Shown one piece after another: positions 1 through 13,300 of a DNA stretch of 64,000 bases. The notes beneath the pieces are model-generated. The model saw nothing but the letters and a program-made list of their open reading frames with translations, searched no databases and was not told the DNA's origin. The position numbers and the translations under genes were made by a program. How positions within the stretch are numbered: the stretch's first letter is position 1; the number at the start of each line of letters is the position of its first letter. Source of the DNA: Haberlea rhodopensis (Eukaryota; Streptophyta; Magnoliopsida; Lamiales; Gesneriaceae); NCBI GenBank assembly GCA_907163345.1, contig CAJQUN010000055.1:620001-684000 (forward strand). Reading direction: 5' to 3'.

Positions 1-221
1 AAAACAAGACCTTCAGTATTTATAATTCAGAGCTAATATTATTATTGTTATTGTGATTATCATTATTATTATTTTGAATAAGATAAGTTATTCAAGTTTA
101 TAGAATATGCACATAGAACTCTGCTTATTTCTACCGTGAGATAGTGACATCTTTTACGAAAATACCAAGCACTAGCTTAAATAAAAATGATGTAGAAATC
201 AGAAAGAACAAAGGCATTTAC

Positions 222-1327
222 TTCATGAACCATGAAACGATAGAATTAGGAGGCAAATATGATCCCAACTCTGGAGGAATGCTTGGACCAAATCTTTTTG
301 TGTCCTCGCTGAAAAACATATAGTCTTGTTAAGGACAAGTTTGCAATGTAAGTCAACACATAATAAGCATGTCACAAATCAACCGATTACCTAGACAAAG
401 ATTTTTGGTTGGAAGCAAAGCAAAATAGTAATGCATTCGTATCATTTTGCAGTGCATATGATGTTAAAATAACAACCTGCGAGTAAGCCCAACAACATTT
501 TATGAGTTTCAACTTAATATGTTGTATAAAAAGTTACATTAGCATATAAGTACCTTTAACGTGCCTCTTTTCCCACGAGACAATCTCAGTGTTGCAAAGT
601 ATTTCCCACCACCAATGTCCAGCTCAATGTCCAAGTGAGGGATATCATTTTTTTGCTTCTGTAATTTCCTAACCCAGTCACTGCTGTTGACGGGTTTACT
701 TCTAGAATCAAAAGAAGTTAGAGTAACCGTAAAACAAATGGTTTCAGGGTTAGCATAAAAGTTAACAGTTGATCCACATGGAATAGTTGCATTACTCCAT
801 GTGTTCCTGTCGTCCGCGCTAGTCTGCATATCTGCAACAAGGTGAAAGTCAGCAAGAACAAAATATATAGGAAGCTAAACAACAATCAAATGTATTTTTA
901 CTTCAATCACCTCTATCAGTCAAATTAACATGTATCTCTGTGTGTAGCAAATTCGAAACTTGAACTGTGGGAAGAACAAAAATTTCCTTCTGCTCTTGCG
1001 TTGCAACTGGTGAATCTTTATTTCCAGGGGCATAACCAAAATTATCAGGATTTATAACAGGCATTCCCTTTCCAACAGTTAGTATCAGGAAATGAATATT
1101 AGCAACTACTACTTCTTCCGATTTGAGAACACAATTTGCACTTCTCAATGAACACTTCATTGAATCGACAGAAAATGCCTTCCTCACTTTGTAACTTAAT
1201 TTATCAAATATCCCAGATAGGTGAACAGGTTTTCCACCATTAAGATCATCTGACCACTCCACTATCGATTGATTCAACTTTTTCAAACTATCATCAATGT
1301 TTGGCCTAAAAGAGAAAATAAAGTTTC
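222..1327 (-). CDS. VPS13X: VPS13 exons 18-21: SHR-BD/VAB continuation up to the window edge
   Basis: Exon 18 (911-1327) opens GNFIFSFRPNIDDS and is in phase with exon 17 across the 10.3-kb intron. Exon 19 is 554-831, exon 20 (391-476) encodes TSYALQNDTNALLFCFA, and exon 21 (222-308) encodes EDTKRFGPSIPPELGSYLPP. Residues about 1981-2269. The repeated pattern of N-D-T followed by hydrophobic strands matches the repeat modules of the VAB domain. Positions 1-221 look like intron sequence; the next exon is outside the window. Confidence 0.82.
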
Positions 1328-4300
1328 CTGTAGTACAAATTGTAATTTAATTAGACCTGGGGTTCAAGATTTCCTTTTCCTTTAGTATGAACGATTGTAA
1401 TTGTGACATACTATGCATAAACAAATACACAAAGATGACAATGCATTGAAATTGACCATAAAATGCATCACTAATAATACGACTATTTCATTATTCAAAA
1501 TCAAACCTCTACAAGGCATGTCTTTTCCAATATTTGGAAAGATTACAGGCGGTAAAAATAAAAACCTTAGTTCCTATCTGATACCCTGCGGGAAAAAAAT
1601 ATTACCTCACCTTATATTTGGCCGACCTCCCGACCTCACTGGGTCAAAGCAATCACCTCATCGCTAAATATATGTCCGATCTCCTGACCAAAAGAGGTCA
1701 GAGTACAGCTCACTCAACTAGTTATTGATCCAAAAACACCAAATTACAGAGCTCCCGACCTAAGCACCATATTATCTTCGGAATGGTCATATCTTCAAGG
1801 TCAGAAGACCCAGTGCTCCGACCTCCCGCATGGTTAATCGACAAGGGTGCTCACCAGCCTTGGCAACCTCAGCCCTCCTACCCCTAAGAATATGTTGACC
1901 AAGTCCATGTTGAGTGGGCACGTCCCGAGATTTCAGGGAGTGGGAGTGAGTAATGGCCTTGTTAGTTTGCCGACGTGTTCCGAAATCCCAGGAATCATGT
2001 GGGTCATGGCCTTACTGCTCCAAGTTGCAAACCTGCGAGGTAAACCCTATAAATAGCAGGACAATACAGGATTTCAAATATGCATTTTTTCCATACACAC
2101 CTACATACAACAGCTATTCCCTAACAGATTTTTCACATATCTCCTATCACCTGACTTGAGCGTCGGGGGGACCCGCCGAAAAAATCTTCTGGCAACCTTC
2201 TAACATTTTGTTTCAGATCTTAGCTAATCATTCAGGATCTGTCCCTTGTTATTTGGTACATTGAAGAGAGATCTCCTTCAAATCACTGGTATGGCTATCG
2301 AAATCGTGAGCATCAACATGTAAGTTCCAGATCCAAGTGGTAGTATCAGGTCCTTTAGCTAACATAAAGATAGATAATTTAACCTCTTATTAATACTTAA
2401 AGATCATCACTTTTTTTGGGAGTATCAATTGGCGCCGTCCATGGGAACATCGTTCGAGCTAAGGCGTTGATATAGCAGCAGGAAGAAGAGGACACGGAAG
2501 AAGAAGAGCACCCGATGGGAGAAATCTTCCCGAATCACCAGAAAACCATGAAGATATTCCACCAGTACAAGGAGATCAAGTGCCTCCTGCAGGCGGAGGC
2601 GTAGGAAATCTGACGTTGGAACAACTGGAACAGTATATTGTTCAGAATGTGGATATGGCAGTAAGGCGCAAGAAAATACCGCCTCCTCAAAACAATCCAC
2701 CTCACCATCCTCCTCCAGTGGGTTTGAGACCGCAACAGATTGAATCAGAACAACCGACTGCTGATCAACCAGTAGCCGATCCTACAGTACCGAATCAAAT
2801 GGAGATGGTGTGGGAGGAGATACGAAGGTTGGGCCAACAAAGGGGAGATAGAGTTTCAACGTCCAGTCGAGAAAGCCCATTTTCCCCCTCAATCTTGAGA
2901 AAGGATATCCCCCCGAACTTTCGACGGCCCATGGTTGGAGAGTATGACGGGAGCACAGATCCCGAGGAGCACTTCGGGAGGTTTGAGAATGCATTATTGC
3001 ACCGATATTCGAATGGAGTCAAGTGTCGAGTCTTTCTGACAACACTTGTGAGGTCAGCTCAGCACTGGTTTAACCTTCTCAAGCCAAACATTGTTCGCAA
3101 CTTCGAGGACTTCAGTTCTGAGAGAGTTTGTTCAACACTTTAACAGTATCACGTTAGAAATACCCACTGCCACTGCCGATATTCTTATCAATGCCTTTAC
3201 TCAAGGGTTGAGAGCGGGGGACTTCTTTAAATCATTAGTGAAAAAATCTCCTCGGAGTTATGATGATCTCCTCGGCCGAGCTGAAAAATATGTGAATTTG
3301 GAGGATGCACAGAAACAGATAAGGATGGAAATGAAGCCAGAAGCAAGGAAATAAAAGATTGAAGCAGGAAGGAAGAGGCCCTTGGAAAAGCGTGAGGATC
3401 GTGACTCGTACTCCCTCGACCATGAGCTTAGAGAAGGCCATGGAGATTTGCGATGAAAAGATGAGACTAAAGAGGCCGAAAAGGTCGGAGGACGGACCTC
3501 GCCTACCCCCCTCTGATAAATATTCTAGATTTCACGAGGAATACGTACATTTTACTAACGAGTGCCAGAGGTTGGAGGCAGAAGTCGAGAGGATCATTCA
3601 AGGGGGGCTCGTGAGGTCGGTCCTTCTTTAGACCTCTTAGGTATCATGAAGTGACTAAGAGAAAAACAGTCTAACCTTAATCCTAAAGCCCGGAATAGGA
3701 TTACAAAGGTACAAAGAAGGCGGAAGGCATTTGGGGCAAATTGACTAAGATTCAGATGGTAATACCTACTGAGTTGCAAAAAGAAGTCAGGGATAGAAAA
3801 TCGAAGCCCCCCTTCGATCTGATCAAGATAAAAAGTATAGTAACCAGAGGGGGGCTCGTGAGGTCGGTCCTCAGGAGAGGTATGATGATATCATAATCAT
3901 CAAAAGCGTGGCTCAGGCTTCGGATTGTAGCCTCAGCCGAATCCTTGAGACCCGAGCCATAAAGGATATACCAAGGGCATCTCCTGACCTAAGAGGATTT
4001 TAAGGCCCGACTTGAAGTGTTGATAAGGTCGGCTCCTCAGCCAGATGAGAGGTCCAACCTCATCTCGGGAGGAAGCACCCGAAAGCGAAGGTGAGCCTTC
4101 GGAAGATTCGTAACGATCGATCTTCCGAAACACGGCACCCGAAGTGGAAGAGGTAGAGTCGTTATTAGATGACATGGTAGTCAAGAGAAGTTTTTCTGAA
4201 AATAAGAGAAGAAAAGGGAAAGAAAGGCAAATATCAGATCTTACCTAGCAAGCGAAAAGAGGAATGAGGTTGGGTCCGAGCTATCTGCAATTAAGAAAAA

Positions 4301-7300
4301 GTGTGAAATGAATGAAAGTGACGTGATATTTATAGTAGAAATGTGCTCAAATATGACCGTAGAATGAAGATGATATGAAAGGTCGCGATTAACCTCGGGA
4401 AATGAAACGGCACTATTTACAATTTGAATTTAAAATTCTTCGTTTTCCCGCGTTAAAATTTTTATGCTCGGCCAAACGTACAAGTTTCTGACCATAGGTG
4501 TCAACTCGACTTGCAAGGTGGGTTTGTGATACAGTGCAGGAGAAAAATATTACCTCACCTTATTATATTTGGCGGACCTCCCGACCTCACTGGGTCAAAG
4601 CAATCACCTCATCGCTAAATATATGTCCGGTCTCTTGACCTAAAGAGGTCAAGTACAGCTCACTCAACTAGTTATTGACCAAAAACAACAAATTACCGAG
4701 CTCCCGACCTAAGCACCATATTGTCTTCGTAATTGTCATATCTTCAATGTCAGAAGACCCAGCGCTCCGACCTCCCGTCTAGTTAATCGACAAGGGTGCT
4801 CACCAGCCTTGGCAACCTCAGACCTCCTACCCCTAAGAATATGTTAACAAGTCCATGTTGAGTGGGCACGTCCCGAGATTTCAGGGAGTGGGAGTGAGTA
4901 ATGGCCTTGTTAGTTGGCCGACGTGTTCCGAAATCCCAAGAATCAATGTGGGTCATGGCCTTACTGCTCCAAGCTGCACACCCGCAGGGTAAACCCTATA
5001 AATAGCAGGCCAATACAGGATTTCAGGTATGCATTTTTTCTATACACATCTACATACAACAGCTATTCCCTTACAGATTTTTCCATATCTCCCATCACCT
5101 GACTTGAGCGTCGGAGGGGACCCGCCGAAAAAATCTTCCGGCACCCTTCTAACATTTTGTTTCAGATCTTAGCAGGCCATTCAGGATCTGTCCCTTGTTA
5201 TTTGGTCCATTGAATAACATAAAGAGAGGTAATTTAACATCTTATTGATACTTAAAGATCATCACTCTTTTTGGGGGTATCAATTGGTCTTTTTGGGAGT
5301 ATCAGTATCTTTAACCAAAATCTGGCTAACGTATTCAAAGAATTTATCACTAAAACAACAATTTTTATGCATTCAAAATATGAACATGGACACGTTGATT
5401 CATGAATCTACAGAAGAATCATAAGTTGGTTATAAAATTAATGAATATCTTAGTTGATGTCTACATGAGAATCTCTATTTATGAACAGCCGCAGCTAGTA
5501 TATTGGAACCAAGAAGTGGGTAGTAATTATTTCTAGTTTTCTAAAAAGCTGCCTTAAGCCATGCTCAAATGAGATTAGGAGAGAAATGCGGGTAAAACAT
5601 AACTATTTGGCCAAAAGAAAAAATAAAGCGACCAACCCATGCTCGACCGTGCTAAACATGCTTAATGCGCAATAAAACAATCCACTTTTTAGTTTCAATA
5701 TTAGTATTTGTAGTTTTAGGTAAATTGAGAGAATAAGAGATTTCTCATTGATGAATTAAAATTAAATTTAGAGTTTAGAGAATACAAACTATAAATAGAG
5801 GATCATTATTCTTATCTACTAAATTCAAATAAAAAGATAAACTCCTATCTAATCCTATGAGATCAATGATAAGATCACAATATCTTATCTCTTCTTCAAC
5901 ATAATCTTCACTCCCCCTCAAACTGGGTCATAGAGGTTAATCATGCCAAGTTTGTGACTCAATTCTTCGAAGTGCGGCTTGAACAGTGCCTTAGTCAGGA
6001 TGTCTGCAATTTGAACTTTTGTGGGAATATATCTGATATCAACTATTCCTTTCTCGATCTTTTCAGTTATGAAATGTCGGTCTACTTCGATGTGTTTAGT
6101 GCGATCATGATGTACTGGATTTTTAGAGATGCTAATGGCGGCTTGGTTGTCGCACATGAGTTCTATTGATTTATGATCATCCAGCTTTAGTTCATCAAGT
6201 AACATTTTTAGCCACATCCCTTCACAAATTCCATGGGCTAATGCTCGAAATTCGGCCTCAGCACTACTGCGAGCGACCACTGATTGTTTCTTGCTTCTCC
6301 AAGTCACTAAATTTCCCCATACAAATGTACAGTATCCGGAGGTTGAACGTCTATCTGTCAGGGACCCAGCCCAATCAGCATCACTGTAAGCTTTGATTCC
6401 CCTAATTGATGTCTTTCGGAAAAGTAATCCCTTTCCAGGAGTTTGTTTTAAGTATCTTAACACCCGATATGCAGCTTCCATATGTTCTTCAGTTGGATTA
6501 TTCATGAACTGACTGATGACACTAACAACGAATCCAAGATCTGGACGAGTATGTGATAGATATATGAGTTTTCCAACAAGTCGTTGATATCTCCCCTTAT
6601 CAGTTGGTGGACTATCTTTGTTCATTCCTATCTTGATGTTTGGATCCATTGGTGTATCTACTGGCTTGCATCCTAACATGCCGGTTTCCTTCAAGAGATC
6701 TAGGACATACTTTCGTTGTGAGATCGAGATGCCTTGAGATGATCTTGCTACTTCCATTCCTAAAAAATACCTGAGATGTCCAAGGTCTTTCATTTGAAAT
6801 TCTTTTGAGAGCAGAGACTTTATATGACTAATTTCTTCTTCATGATTTCCTGTAAGAACAATATCATCAACATAGACTATGAGAACCGTGATCTTGTTTC
6901 TTTCAGAGTGCTTTACAAACAAAGTATGGTCAGATTGGCATTGAATATAGTCATCTCCCTTCAAAACATTGGTGAATCGATGAAACCATGCTCTTGGTGA
7001 CTGCTTAAGGCCATACAGAGACTTCTTTAATTTACATACCCTTTTAGAAGTTTCCTTGGATTCAAAACCTGATGGAATATCCATGTACACTTCTTCCTCA
7101 AGATCTCCATTAAGGAATGCATTTTTGACATCTAGTTGATACAAAGGCCAGTCTAGGTTTGCAGCAACTGATAGGAGAACTCGAACTGTATTCAGCCTAG
7201 CAACCGGAGCAAATGTTTCTTGATAGTCAATCCCATATGACTGTGTATATCCCTTGGCCACAAGGCGTGCTTTTAATCTTTCGATGCTTCCATCAGACTT

Positions 7301-10300
7301 ATGTTTGACAGTGAAAATCCATTTACATCCAACTGTTTTCTTTCCTGGTGGGAGATCAACAATTTTCCATGTGTTGTTCTTCTCAAGAGCGTTTATTTCA
7401 TCTAAGACTGCCACTTTCCACCTTGAATCACTGAGAGCTTCTTGAATAGTTGATGGAACTTGTACCTGGTCTAGATGTGAAATAAAGGCACGATATGTAG
7501 GAGAAAAACGTTCAAGTGAGACAAAGTTACATATAGGGTGTTGAGTGCAAGTTCACTCCTTTCCTTAGAGCAATGGGCCTGTCATCAATATCATCAGATT
7601 TACATCCAGGAGGATTATTCTCAATATCATTCTTACCTTGGTCGATGTTTTCTGATTCTGGCAGCGGGAAAATTTCTTGTACAGGTTGAGCTTGTGTTGG
7701 TTTTGGAGAATCTCTTGGTTAGGCTGGATTTTTCGAGAAAACACTTGAAGTGGCTTAGTTGGGTTAACTGGGTAACGGCTGGTGTATGGGATTGGAGCTT
7801 GATTCGAACGTGGTTCGATTTCTGGAGATGGATTAGTTTCGATGTATGCTGCTGGTTCGATCACCTCATCATTATGAGCTTCAATGTTGGCAGAGTACTC
7901 CCCCTGAAGCGAAGATTTGGGGTAAAACGGTGTAGTTTCGAAGAATGTTACATCTAATGAAGTGTAGTACTTCTTGGTGATGGGAGAATAACACTTGTAA
8001 CCCTTTTGGTTTGGAGAGTAGCCTAAGAAAACGCACTTCACAACGCGTGGATCAAGTTTTCCACGATGATGAGCGTGGATGTGCACAAACGAAGAGCAAC
8101 CGAAGACCTTTAGTGGTATACTCTGAGTTAGGTGTGTGGTAGGGTGGATTTTGAGAAGGGCCTGTAGTGGAGTTGTGTGATTAAGGACACGAGATGGCAT
8201 CCTATTGATAAGATACGTAGCTGTAATGATTGCGTCCCCCCGATGAAATTTTGGAACGTTCGAGGTAAAGAGAAGAGTTCTAGCAACCTCGAGGAGGTGA
8301 CGATTTTTTCTTTCAGAGACACCATTTTGTTGTGGGGTATCAACGCACGAGCTTTGGTGCACAACACCCTGTATTCGTAGATAATCCCCTAAAATTGAAT
8401 TGAAATAATCACGGGCTCTATCTGTGTGTAGGACCTTTATCTGACTGGAGAATTGGGTTTGGATCATGGTATGGAATGTTTTGAAAATGTTGGTAGTTTC
8501 AGATTTTTCCTTCATTAAGTATACCCAGGACACACGAGTGTGATCATCGACAAATAAAAGAAACCAACGAGTGCCACTAAGATTCTTAACATTAGAGGGT
8601 CCCCAGATATCGCTATGTATAAGGGAGAAGGGAGCGGATGGTTTGTATTTATTTGGTTTGAAGGTCGTACGAGTGTGTTTAGACAATTGGCAAATATCAC
8701 AATTAATCAAAGTAGAACTTTTATTAATGAATAAATGCGGAATAAGTTTTTCTAAATACACAAAATTCGGATGCCCTAGACGATAGTGCCATAAAAGTAT
8801 AGCATTATCTTTATTGGTGTTTGAGGAAAAATGTGAAGATAACCCGGAAGATGGACTGATAGTTGGAGGTAGCTGGGTAGGAGATTCTTTGAGGAGGTAC
8901 AACCCTGCACAAAGCTCAGCACTGCCAATCGTCTTCCCCGACGCCAAATCCTGAAAAACACACGAACCATGAAAGAATTTAGCCAAACACATAAACTGTT
9001 TCGTGAGCTTACTAACTGATAATAGATTGCACTGAAGGTCAGGCACGAATAAAACGGATTGTAATGTGATATTCGGCGACAAGTACACCGATCCATATCC
9101 AACCACGTTGGAACTTGTACCATTGGCAATGCGTACATTATGAGGTGAAGTATGAGGAATGAACTTTTTGAATAATGACAAGTTTCCAGTCATGTGGTCA
9201 GACGCCCCTGAGTCAACAATCCATGAGATGGATAAAGTAGTTTGTGATAGTAAGGCGTACGGTGAGATACTTGGAAGGGCCACATTACCAGAGTCCACCA
9301 AGGATGGTGATGAGTTAGGATTTAGAAGCTTTTGCAGCATTTCCAACTGAACTTTGGTGAATGGAGGTTGTTCCGTAGGTGGAGGAGCATTGGTTACGAC
9401 GGCGTTTGCCCGGCGTTCTCTGGCTGGTTTCCAATCTGGTGGTTTCCCATGAATTTTCCAGCAGTTTCCAATGTTGTGTGTTGGCTTTTTACAGTGTTCA
9501 CACCATGGACGCCCAGATTTGGATCGGTCGTGCCATGAAGTAGATTGATTTGCATGGCCGGAGGTATCCTTGAGGTTGGCAGAAGTTGTGAGGGCAGAGC
9601 CATCCAAGAACGGGACTCCAGAAGGGCCAAGCATCACTTTTCTTCGACTCTCTTCATGTCGAACATCTGAGAAAGCGGTGCGAAGAGTGGGCAGTGGTTT
9701 AGTGCCTAACAGACGACCACAAACATCATCCAGTGACTGAGTGAGGCCCGATAAGAACTTGAACATACGTTTTTGCTCCACAATGGCTCGAAACCTTTTT
9801 GCATCTTCTGGGCAGTGCCATTCATGGACATCAAATAAGTCCAATTGTTGCCAGTAGCGAGAGAGGGAGGTGAAATAGATAGTGACTGAGGAGTCACCCT
9901 AGCGCAGTTCTTGAAGGGCTGTTTCAATGGCAAATAATTCTGCTGTATTATCACGTGATGAGTATGTGTCGCGGGCAGCCTCCCAAATGTCGTGTGCGGT
10001 GGGATAAAGGAGGAAGTTTTCTCCGATTTCCGGCAGCATGGACGTGAGAAGCCAGGACATGACCATGCTGTTTTCCGAAATCCACGAGCGGAATTTAGGA
10101 TCTGTAGATTCCGGACAGGTGGAAATACCATAGAGGATGTCATCTTTCCCTTTGCCACAGATGAACAATTTAATAGATTGGGACCATTGAAGGTAGTTAT
10201 TCCCATTAAGTTTGTGGCAGATGAGAGGGACGGAAGAGTCGGAGAGAAGTGGTGCCATGGGAATTATTGCGGCGGAGGGTTCGGAACTGGATTCTTTGAG

Positions 10301-13300
10301 TGGAGACGTTCCGTATTTGGTCATGGACGGCTGACGACGAATTGATATCAGCCGACGCTGGGAAGAGAATTATTGGCGGTGATCGACAGAAGGGATTTGT
10401 CGAGGAGGAGGAAGAGAGTCCTTTGGCTCTGATACCATTTAGTTTTAGGTAAATTGAGAGAATAAGAGATTTCTCATTGATGAATTAAAATTAAATTTAG
10501 AGTTTAGAGAATACAAACTATAAATAGAGGATCCTTATTCTTATCTACTAAATTCAAATAAAAAGATAAACTCCTATCTAATCCTATGAGATCAATGATA
10601 AGATCACAATATCTTATCTCTTCTTCAACATAATCTTCAGTATTACAATAGTATAATATGTTAATTTAGTAAATAAATATCAAAACTTTCAGATTGGCTT
10701 ATATACAATCTAAGATTCTTCTCTCGTTGGAATCCTAGACATGTTCATTTCCCCCCAAATAAACCCTTTCACTAGAAACTTCCTTGAACAAAGACTAGGC
10801 ACTAGACTTTAGACTAGGCGCTAGACTTTAGACTAAAAAGCCCTCAGGTCATTTATTGTTTGGCATTTTTACGCTTAACTCTAACTAAACACATTTAAAC
10901 TTGTAATTTTCAATGTTTGAAATTGGCCCTTTGAACGCTTTGCGCTTTTTCAGAATCTTGCGAAGAACACAAATGATGGCTTCTTTACATGTTATTTCCA
11001 TCCATATTGCTCCGAAGTATTCTTGTATCACCATCACTCTTTTCTCAAATTAAAAGAAGTTAATGTCTTGAAATAACCATGGTTCTTAAAAGGTGCAAAG
11101 CGTAGCAAAGTGTCAAGGTTATGCATTGAGCATTACAACCTTAAACACCTTTATTCGGAACTTAAACGTAAAAAGTATTTTAATTTTTAATATAATTTTA
11201 ATTATAAAATTATCAAAAGGACAAACAATAAATTGAGGGCTTTTAAAGGGAAATTAGGCAAAGGTTAATTTGTATGAAATGAATGTGGCTATAGTTCTTT
11301 GAGGAAGAATTTTAGATTATTTAAAAGTCAATCTGAAAAATTTTATATTTTATTTATTAAATAACATATTAAATTATTAAGTAGATGCTTTATTAAGCAT
11401 TAAGCACATTTAAAACGGTCAACCAGTTTTATTTTCGTTTTTGGCCAAATTGTTGTGTTTTATCTGCACTTCACGGTTAATCCAGCTTAGCATCACTTGA
11501 ACTTTCTTTTTTTCTTTTTATTTTGCAAGAGCTCGTGACAAGAAAGAAAAGCTATCACTATTAGTTTTCTTTCTGATTCTTCATTTTATTACCAACACAC
11601 AACAAGAGAAAGCGGATAGGCTTACCAACACTAACAGACGTCAACGCCTTTCTCAATCCACCGGACATATCAACAGCATTAAAAGCAGTCATAGAATCAT
11701 CAATGACATCTCCCGCTTTCAGCATCAATGAAGCAGATTCTGTTTCTTTATGTTGAGGCCTTTGAAAACGCAGCTCCAATGGAAAATCAGTTTCATTGTG
11801 TATTTTCAGCATAGGAGCGACAACAATTGATATACCATCCTATGGATAGCATAGAACACATGAATGCATTAGCTCCAACTAATCGAGAAAAAATATCCAG
11901 TGTAAGAAGACAGGGATGACAGAGATGAATATATACCTCAATTCCTTTAGATATTTCGACAACGATAAGAGGACCAGGAAAGGACTTGGAATCTGATTGA
12001 AACAGAATAGCGAAATTTAAAGCTAATTTGCACCAACCATGACACCAAAGATTATAATTACAATTCTATATATTACGCTAAACAAGGGACAATAGCCACC
12101 ACCTCTTCTACTAGATAACCCTACAAAAAGTGCAGATCAGGAGCAAGTTAGCTCACCTTTTGACGAAATAATTTGGGTCCTCCAAGCAAATTTTCGAGTT
12201 TCTAGAAGTGAAAGATGAATTGGAGAAGTTGAAAGGAATTCTTGCTTTCTAAGCTGTAATGAAATGAAAGATGCTTCTGGTGGTTGATTTTCCAAAGCTA
12301 AGTGCCTTTACAACATTTTAGGTAGAGTCAACAAAGTGCCATGTCGTAAATTGGAATTAAATATGCACCAATGGAAATGATGGACAAATTAACATAATTG
12401 TATACAAAAAAATATATATATATTAAAGAGACCATAAACGTTGGGCAAACAAGATAACTATTTGATGGATTTTGGCCAAAAGATACAAGGAAAGACCGAA
12501 AGAAACATGGTGAATGAGAAACAGTTAATAAAATAAAACAGAAAAAAAATATATATATATATATATATATATATTAAAGAGACCATAAACATTGGGCAAA
12601 CAAGATAACTATTTGATGGATTTCGCCAAAAGATACGAGGAAAGAAACATGGTGAATGAGAAACAGTGAAGAAAATAAAACAGTACAAGGTTCAGCTCCA
12701 ACGATAATTAACTATCTAAAAGTAAAGTCTTTCAATTTTGAGATCTTGACCTTTCCGACGAGTTTTAAACATGTTTGTAATCCAGGTTAGCAGCTAATAA
12801 AGTTTGGACAAACTGCATAAGAGATTCATACCTAGTCCACTTTCCCCTGTTATGGAGAAGAAACCACTTAAGGTATATACCCTACTAAGAAATCAATGTA
12901 ATAAATACGTAAGTTTGGGCAAACATCAACTGCATAAGAGATTCATGCCTAGTCCATTTTCCACTGTAATGGAGAAGAAACCACTTAAGGTATATACCCT
13001 ACTAAGAAATTAATGACAATAAATTTGCAATAATCACTTGTAGAAACATGAAAATCACTAGAAAAAGGGATTACCTCAAAAGAACTGTGGTGGACTGCCT
13101 CGCAGATATTGAAACATTATCATTATCATAAAAATGACAAAGGAGGGTCATACCAGACTGGTTTTCGACCTGAAATTTTAAAGAGTGTCAAATTTACATC
13201 TTTTATTAATAAAAACCAACTTTTCGATGGAAGAGCTAAACTGCATCCTATGTTTTGGAGGGTATCGAAAGTGTATAGCATATAACACAATTAATAACAG

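Larger units (their letters stand above)
1579..5304 (+). mobile_element. Old Tat-like Ty3/gypsy LTR retrotransposon, non-autonomous, in a VPS13 intron
   Basis: Two diverged direct repeats, 1579-2427 and 4527 to 5282 or 5304, start TGATAC and end GTATCA, matching inverted termini. A primer binding site follows the left repeat. The internal part is only about 2.1 kb and codes for a broken gag without protease, reverse transcriptase or integrase. The flanks CTATC (1574-1578) and GTATC (5305-5309) look like a target duplication with one change. It runs antisense to the VPS13 gene. Many indels between the LTRs show it is old. Confidence 0.8.
5709..10639 (-). mobile_element. Young, nearly complete Ty1/copia retrotransposon in a VPS13 intron
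   Basis: Two 202-bp LTRs (5709-5910 and 10438-10639) differ at only two bases by my reading. They are flanked by a perfect 5-bp target duplication GTATT (5704-5708 and 10640-10644). A tRNA-iMet primer binding site abuts the 5' LTR. The domain order is gag, zinc knuckle, protease, integrase, reverse transcriptase, RNase H, which defines copia. The coding frame is broken by one in-frame TAG and frameshifts. It has the same orientation as the VPS13 gene. Inserted recently on the LTR evidence. Confidence 0.93.
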
